From positions 1 to 13,126 of the forward strand of contig JAKAWN010000173.1 in the NCBI GenBank assembly GCA_021827245.1: a DNA stretch of 13,126 nucleotides, in the 5' to 3' direction. The notes under the pieces are model-generated. The model was not told the DNA's origin. It saw only the letters and a program-made list of their open reading frames with translations, and made no database searches. Position numbers and translations under genes: made by a program. This stretch comes from Acidobacteriota bacterium. GTDB lineage: Bacteria; Acidobacteriota; Terriglobia; UBA7540. Each line of letters opens with the position of its first letter. The first letter of the stretch is position 1. Below are positions 8,752-13,126 of this stretch, piece after piece.

Positions 8752-11195
8752 GGCACGATGCGCGGCGTGAAGTCATCTGATGGGCGATCAGATGGAACAG
8801 AAGCTGTGTACCCGTACGCGTTGGAAGCGCCCACCAGCGGCTCACCGCGGTTCATTTCCACGACCACCGGGCAACCGCCATCCACGGCTTCAGCGTATAG
8901 CTCGACGTGCACTGCCTCCGCATCCAGTTCGTGCAGATAAACCTGGACATTGAAAACGTGCTGTCCGCCGTCGGAAGCAACCCCGAGCGATCCAAAACGG
9001 AGCCTACCCCAGTGTTCTTCAACCTTTCTGCGCCAGTTTACGAGGCCCTCCAGGGCCGCGCCGCCATTCATTGTTCGTTCCCGGTATGCCTTCGCGCGCG
9101 CGATGTAATGATGTTCAGTATATTCTCTGACCACGCGATTGGCGGAAAATCGCGGGGTCAGGCGCGACATACTTGCGCGCACACGCTCGATCCAGGCCCC
9201 CGGAAGGCCCGCCTGGTTGCGCTGGTAGAACATTGGAATGATTTCGTCTTCCAGCAATGAATAGATCTGTTCAGCGTCCCTGCGGTCCCACTCCGGGTCG
9301 GAATCGTGCTCCCGGCCGTCTCCGATCGCCCACCCTACTTCCGGCGAATACGCCTCGGCCCACCAGCCGTCGAGTTCCGAGAGGTTTATGCCTCCGTTCA
9401 CAAGTATCTTCATACCGCTGGTTCCGCTTGCTTCCCATGGTCGCCGGGGGTTATTCACCCAAAGATCCACACCGCGGGCAAGGTGCTCAGCCATCCGCAT
9501 GTCGTAGTCTGCCAGGAACACGGCGCATTGCCGCGCAGGAGTATTGCGGAAAAACTGAACCCACTGCCGGATCATTTCCTGGCCTTCGTGGTCTTGAGGA
9601 TGCGCTTTGCCTGCTATGACGAGCTGAACAGGCCGTTCGCGGTTCGTCAGAATCCGCAGTAAACGGCCAGGATCGCGCAGCATCAAGTTGGGACGCTTGT
9701 ACGTAGCAAAGCGGCGTGAAAACCCAATCGTCAGCATATTGGGGTCGAAGATGCGAGAAGCCAGAGCGACTTCTTGAGGAGACGCTCCGTGTCCCGCGAC
9801 CTGGCGCGAGAGATAGGTCCGCACGTAGTCCACAAGCTGGATGCGGCTCTCCGTCCGCATCTTCCAGATGTCAGCAGCGGGGACAGTATCCAACGCCCCG
9901 GCCAATTCTTCGAGATCGCCGCGCCATCGGTCCTTGCCTGCGGCCTCTGTCCAAACGTGGTCCGCCGCCTCTGAATCCCATGACGGGACGTGAACACCAT
10001 TCGTCACATGGCCGACCGGCACCTCAGCCTGGGGCCAGCGCGGAAATAGAGGCTGAAACAACCGGCGGCTCACTTCGCCGTGGAGACGGCTCACGCCGTT
10101 CACCGCACCGCTGCCACGAATCGCAAGATAGGCCATGTTGAAGGGCTCGGAATCATCGTCCGGATTCAGCCGGCCCAACGCCATTAGCTGCGAGAATGGG
10201 ATTCCCAGCCGCTCTTCCGCGTAGCGGCCGACGTGCCGCTTCATAAGAGCTGGCGAGAAACGGTCAAACCCGGCTTCGACCGGAGTATGCGTCGTGAAGA
10301 GGTTCCCTGTACGGGTTGCCGCGAAAGCTTCCTCGAACGGCATCTTTGTCTCCTCCATGAAGTCGCGGGCGCGTTCCAATACCGCAAACGACGCGTGGCC
10401 CTCGTTAAGGTGGCAAACCTCCGGACGAAGGTCCAGCGCACGCAGTAAACGCCAGCCGGCGATGCCAAGGATTCGCTCTTGTTGCAGACGCGTTTCCGGG
10501 CCGCCGCCGTATAACTCGGACGTCAAACCGCGGTAGTCAGGCAGGTTTGCCGGATCATTCGAATCGAGCAAGAACAGCCGCGCACGCCCCACGCAAACTT
10601 CCCACGTGCGCAGGTAAAGGCGGATGCCCGGCAAATAGATGGATATCCGCAGCCACTCCCCGTTCGACTCGCGAAGTGGAGAGATTGGCAACTGGGTAGG
10701 ATCGTTATAGGGATAGAGCGCCTCCTGATGGCCATCTGCGTCGATACGCTGGCGGAAATAGCCCTGCTGGTACAAGAGCCCCACGCCGTATACAGGAACA
10801 CCCAGGTCACTGGCAGCCTTGAGCTGATCACCGCTGACGTTGCCAAGGCCGCCCGAGTAAATCGGCAGCCCATCGCTCAACATGAATTCCATGCTGAAAT
10901 AGGCGACAGCACTGATTGGCGGATCAGGATACGCCGTTTTGAACCAGTGCAGACGCGTGTCGTAATACTCGTAGTAACGATGCACCTTCTCCAGCTTCTC
11001 GCGGAAGGACGCATCCGCAAGACATTGGCCCAGCCGCTCTCGCGAGACCGTCTGAAGGATGACCCAGGCATTATGCGTGAGCGTCCAGAGTTCCGGATCG
11101 AGGTGAGCCCATAATTCGTCAGCCGCGTGGTTCCAGGACCAGCGGAGGTCCAACGCCAACTCTTGGAGCCAGACCGTAAATTGTTCAGAATTCAT
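8694..11195 (-). CDS. glgP: Alpha-glucan phosphorylase (GT35, DUF3417-containing type)
   Basis: An 833-residue glycogen/maltodextrin phosphorylase of the bacterial-archaeal type that starts with a DUF3417 region (LQELALDLRWSWNHAADELW). It releases glucose 1-phosphate from alpha-1,4-glucans using pyridoxal phosphate. Visible GT35 hallmarks: YFSMEFMLSDGLPIYSGGLG (about 99-118), CHLNEGHASFAVLERARDF (about 261-279), TTHTPVEAGFDRF, GHVTNGVHVPSW, IGFSRRFATYKRP (about 490-502), VIAGKAHPQD, and the cofactor region EASGTSGMKILVNGGINLSELDGWW with the PLP lysine at about 596. The C-terminus (FTPRIVPYHPLASVPLECAQILWYR) is the normal family end, so the gene is intact. The ATG at 11195 has GGGGAG seven bases upstream; a TTG five codons earlier overlaps that Shine-Dalgarno and is less likely. 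It is convergent with the truncated DUF2127 gene. No other glycogen gene is in the window. Confidence 0.96.
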   Translation of the reverse strand: MNSEQFTVWLQELALDLRWSWNHAADELWAHLDPELWTLTHNAWVILQTVSRERLGQCLADASFREKLEKVHRYYEYYDTRLHWFKTAYPDPPISAVAYFSMEFMLSDGLPIYSGGLGNVSGDQLKAASDLGVPVYGVGLLYQQGYFRQRIDADGHQEALYPYNDPTQLPISPLRESNGEWLRISIYLPGIRLYLRTWEVCVGRARLFLLDSNDPANLPDYRGLTSELYGGGPETRLQQERILGIAGWRLLRALDLRPEVCHLNEGHASFAVLERARDFMEETKMPFEEAFAATRTGNLFTTHTPVEAGFDRFSPALMKRHVGRYAEERLGIPFSQLMALGRLNPDDDSEPFNMAYLAIRGSGAVNGVSRLHGEVSRRLFQPLFPRWPQAEVPVGHVTNGVHVPSWDSEAADHVWTEAAGKDRWRGDLEELAGALDTVPAADIWKMRTESRIQLVDYVRTYLSRQVAGHGASPQEVALASRIFDPNMLTIGFSRRFATYKRPNLMLRDPGRLLRILTNRERPVQLVIAGKAHPQDHEGQEMIRQWVQFFRNTPARQCAVFLADYDMRMAEHLARGVDLWVNNPRRPWEASGTSGMKILVNGGINLSELDGWWAEAYSPEVGWAIGDGREHDSDPEWDRRDAEQIYSLLEDEIIPMFYQRNQAGLPGAWIERVRASMSRLTPRFSANRVVREYTEHHYIARAKAYRERTMNGGAALEGLVNWRRKVEEHWGRLRFGSLGVASDGGQHVFNVQVYLHELDAEAVHVELYAEAVDGGCPVVVEMNRGEPLVGASNAYGYTASVPSDRPSDDFTPRIVPYHPLASVPLECAQILWYR

Positions 11196-11715
11196 TTTCG
11201 TGCTCCCCAAATCATTTCAAGCCTTCAAGTTTATCTGCGCTTCTTGCCTCATGCGACACCTGTTAAACGAGGCGTGAACTTTATAATACGCTTTTGCCCG
11301 CGTGGAGTCCCATGCCAAGAGGCTGCATCGCGGCCTTACGCCAGCTTGTAATGTCGTCACATACGGTTTTGACACAAGTCCGGATTTGCGACATATATTC
11401 ATGAAGATGTGCTCCCAGCCACTGGCTGAACTGGCAATACCCTCCAGGAGCGTGGTTCCAGCTAAGCAACTTCGTTCTGCGCCTGAGCGCCGCACAGGGT
11501 CTCAATTGGCTCGTACGGACTTTCCTCAACGTAACTCTTCGGGCCAAAAGCGACATCCGGAACGGCGTCATTCGGTACAATAAGGCTTCAGGAAGAAAGA
11601 CCAAGGAATGCTGTTGCGGCTTTTCTGAATCGAAACGCTGACGTTTCACCGGGACCATGTATCCTAGCCCACAGATGCCCAGCAAAGTGTCGGGATTGGA
11701 CATATTGACTGTCTG
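11196..11715. other. About 520 bp without a convincing gene; possible decayed coding DNA
   Basis: Between glgP and the small plus-strand gene no frame has good coding character. The part next to glgP should carry its promoter. On the minus strand, TATTATAAAG near 11279-11288 resembles a -10 box with GGGACT 17 bases upstream as a weak -35. On the plus strand, one frame reads from an ATG at 11312 for 30 codons, meets a TGA at about 11402, then stays open to about 11640. That open stretch has a protein-like look (SHWLNWQYPPGAWFQLSNF, then GLNWLVRTFLNVTLRA). I do not recognise it; it may be a remnant of a broken gene or chance. A minus-strand frame at 11281-11703 is rich in Arg, Leu and Cys and looks spurious. 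Confidence 0.4.
11270..11310 (-). promoter_or_regulatory. Candidate glgP promoter (weak -35)
   Basis: On the minus strand the sequence GGGACT, 17 bases, then TATTAT (part of TATTATAAAG) lies about 85-115 bp upstream of the glgP ATG. The -10 is good and the -35 matches only GAC of the sigma-70 consensus. The same bases read TATAAT on the plus strand, where no good -35 is present. AT-rich patches are rare here, which makes the site worth noting. Confidence 0.3.
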
Positions 11716-12138
11716 ATGAAGGGCGTTGCCGTGAGGACGACAACAACTCGAATGCTGATTGCCGCTGTGCTGGCTTCGGTCTTCGGGCTTTCTCTTATTC
11801 TTTTCTTTTCCCGCGCGCTTAACTCTGCGCCTGCGGTTTCAACGAGCCAAGGTTGCGTTAACCAGGGCAAGGACCGCCGTCTCGCTGCAACTGTCATCTG
11901 CTGGGCACAGCAGCGCCTCTCGTGGAAGTCGAATTCCAAGCCGGATTTCCTGTTAATTGGGAATCCCAAGGGCATGAGCATCGGGTTGGCCTGGCCGCCT
12001 TACTTCGTTTTGAACTCTCCCGATGGCCATGGCCAATGGTACATGTTTCGCATCGGCTTTCGCTATGATCGGAACTGGCGCGGCTACATATTCCCTACCA
12101 TAGCCTGGAAGGTTATTTCGAAGCCGTTACGATATTGA
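11716..12138 (+). CDS. Hypothetical small membrane-anchored or secreted protein
   Basis: A 140-residue frame of unknown function. It has a short basic N-terminus (VRTTTTRM), a hydrophobic segment at about residues 14-32 (LIAAVLASVFGLSLILFFS) that is a signal anchor or uncleaved signal peptide, and then a soluble domain rich in aromatic residues (GLAWPPYFVLNSPDGHGQWYMFRIGFRYDRNW). The soluble part has the balanced composition of a folded protein. There is no strong Shine-Dalgarno for the ATG at 11716; a GTG at 11731 with GAAGGG seven bases upstream is a reasonable alternative start that would shorten it by five residues. It is convergent with the cytochrome b gene, whose stop lies 36 bp away. 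No family is recognised. Confidence 0.6.
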   Translation: MKGVAVRTTTTRMLIAAVLASVFGLSLILFFSRALNSAPAVSTSQGCVNQGKDRRLAATVICWAQQRLSWKSNSKPDFLLIGNPKGMSIGLAWPPYFVLNSPDGHGQWYMFRIGFRYDRNWRGYIFPTIAWKVISKPLRY

Positions 12139-12174
12139 TTTGACCACGAGCCCATGGCCAGGATGGAGCTACGC

Positions 12175-13005
12175 TCACTGCCGGAAGGAGAATAGGGTAA
12201 GTATAAGCAGGATGAAACCGGTGGCGATAGCGGCAAAGCCTACGATCCTTCCGAATACCACGAACCATTTTTCGGGTTTCTCGGCCAGAACGGTCTCCAA
12301 ACTTCCTTGTGCCGATAAACGTTCGAACTCTGCGGGATGTTTTTCTTTCAGCTCTTCCTCGGTCAGTCGGCCCGTAAAAATCACCGTGTCCATCGGAAAG
12401 CTTCCCGGCCGTAAGTGGGTATTGAAGAAATGAATTGTGAAGATGAACCATGCGGCGAGCAGGGCCTCGTCGCCATGAAGGAGCAGCGCAACGTTGAACC
12501 ATGACCCAGGCACGAAATGGGCCACAAAGGGCGCAAACCACATGCTGTAGCCGGAAATCCCGATGACGGCCATGCCCCAGAAAACGGCCCAGTAATCGAA
12601 CTTCTCCCAGTAAGCAAACCGGTCGAATTTAGGCTTTGGCCCCAAGCCAAAGAACCAGCGAAAATGGGCTAACAGGTTAATCAGATCGTTGGGCTGCGGC
12701 ACTAAGGACTTTGGCCCCCATAGAATTCCGACCTCTCTCCTTATGAATGCCCGGCGCGATACTTGAACGACGTGGGTAAGAAAAGCCGCCGTCAGCAAAA
12801 CGGCGAATGCCTTGTGAAAAAAGAGGATCGCGCTAAGTCCCCCTACCCCATGTGCAAATCCCTCAGCCCACCCGGTATAGCTGAATCGAATGGTCAGACC
12901 TGTCAGCGCCAGGCCCAGGAATGTCGAGAACAATATGCCATGCAGCAGCCGCTGGCCCGGCCTGAATCGGTAGTAGTAGCGGCTCGCCTCCTTTTGATCT
13001 ACCAT
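12175..13005 (-). CDS. Cytochrome b, HydC/FdnI type (formate dehydrogenase gamma/Ni-Fe hydrogenase b subunit family)
   Basis: A 276-residue integral membrane cytochrome with five predicted helices (about 20-40, 58-80, 137-160, 176-196, 249-272). Histidines placed to bind two b hemes are His22 (RLLHG) in helix 1, His64 and His78 in helix 2, His177 (LLHGDEALLAAW) and His192 in helix 4; the exact ligand pairs cannot be fixed by eye. The FDRFAYWEKFDYWAVFWG segment before helix 3 is typical of quinone-linked FdnI-like cytochromes that pair with cytochrome c or dehydrogenase subunits. A cytoplasmic-looking loop (RLTEEELKEKHPAEFERLSAQGS, 213-235) lies between helices 4 and 5. The ATG at 13005 has a near-complete GGAGGTGA immediately upstream. 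The electron-transfer partner is not in the window and may lie to its right. Confidence 0.85.
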   Translation of the reverse strand: MVDQKEASRYYYRFRPGQRLLHGILFSTFLGLALTGLTIRFSYTGWAEGFAHGVGGLSAILFFHKAFAVLLTAAFLTHVVQVSRRAFIRREVGILWGPKSLVPQPNDLINLLAHFRWFFGLGPKPKFDRFAYWEKFDYWAVFWGMAVIGISGYSMWFAPFVAHFVPGSWFNVALLLHGDEALLAAWFIFTIHFFNTHLRPGSFPMDTVIFTGRLTEEELKEKHPAEFERLSAQGSLETVLAEKPEKWFVVFGRIVGFAAIATGFILLILTLFSFRQ

Positions 13006-13039
13006 TTCACCTCCGCGGCGCTAATTTCCAAGGGAGTTC

Positions 13040-13056
13040 CCCCGGCTCTGCCGGGG
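13040..13056. repeat. GC-rich perfect hairpin (REP-like)
   Basis: CCCCGGC (13040-13046) pairs perfectly with GCCGGGG (13050-13056) around TCT. It is upstream of the cytochrome b gene, 35 bp from its start codon. The stem is strong enough to form in RNA or single-stranded DNA. It resembles REP-type palindromes, which are spread by transposases related to IS200 TnpA, but only one copy is visible here. Confidence 0.5.
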
Positions 13057-13080
13057 TGGCAGTAGAAGTTTGACATTTGC

Positions 13081-13103
13081 AGGAGTCCATCGCGGAAACT
13101 CCT
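13081..13103. repeat. Second inverted repeat, AGGAGT/ACTCCT
   Basis: AGGAGT (13081-13086) pairs with ACTCCT (13098-13103) across 11 bases that can extend the stem by CC/GG with a bulge. It follows the GC-rich hairpin by 24 bp. The link contains TTTGACATTTGC, which includes a perfect -35-like TTGACA on the plus strand but no good -10. Together the two hairpins look like one structured unit. Confidence 0.4.
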
Positions 13104-13126
13104 AAACGTGAGCCGCTGAAGCACAC

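Noticed and set aside
9257..10141. Several plus-strand frames of 118-141 codons inside glgP
   Set aside because: They are shadows of a highly conserved phosphorylase; composition is Pro/Arg/Ser-rich without motifs.
11281..11703. Minus-strand open frame of 140 codons upstream of glgP
   Set aside because: It is rich in Arg, Leu and Cys, has no Shine-Dalgarno or family likeness, and overlaps the likely glgP promoter.

Overview
The window is a gene-dense stretch of moderately GC-rich bacterial chromosome. No rRNA, tRNA or CRISPR array is visible. Gene style (GTG and TTG starts backed by good Shine-Dalgarno sequences, a DUF3417-type glucan phosphorylase, a HydC/FdnI-type cytochrome b and several small unknown membrane proteins) fits a soil or sediment bacterium. 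Acidobacteriota is my best guess, but no marker gene here proves it. No photosynthesis gene is present in the window.

Left part, minus strand (read right to left, about 4617 to 1). A PHP-domain hydrolase is followed after about 250 bp by a tight three-gene block: a small hypothetical membrane-type protein, then sqdB (UDP-sulfoquinovose synthase), then an SQD2/SqdX-type glycosyltransferase. SqdB makes UDP-sulfoquinovose and the glycosyltransferase would transfer it to diacylglycerol, so the pair is a complete two-enzyme route to the sulfolipid SQDG. The block runs directly into the 5' half of an IS200/IS605 transposase gene (tnpA), cut by the window edge. The glycosyltransferase has an unusual C-terminal tail that may run into the left end of this element.

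Middle. A MacB/FtsX-type ABC permease (minus, 6013-4871), with no ATPase or adaptor gene beside it in the window, faces a plus-strand group across a 208-bp divergent promoter region. That group is a radical SAM protein with extra C-terminal cysteines, a PF03706-type (lysyl-PG synthase/flippase-like) polytopic membrane protein, and the front half of a DUF2127 membrane protein. The DUF2127 gene is cut short exactly where it meets the 3' end of the next gene, which looks like an old rearrangement joint.

Right part. A full-length alpha-glucan phosphorylase (glgP, minus strand) is followed by a roughly 500-bp stretch with no convincing gene. Then come a small anchored or secreted protein of unknown function (plus strand) and, convergent with it, a five-helix di-heme-type cytochrome b (minus strand). 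At the right edge, upstream of the cytochrome, sit two consecutive inverted repeats that look like a REP-type or structured intergenic element.
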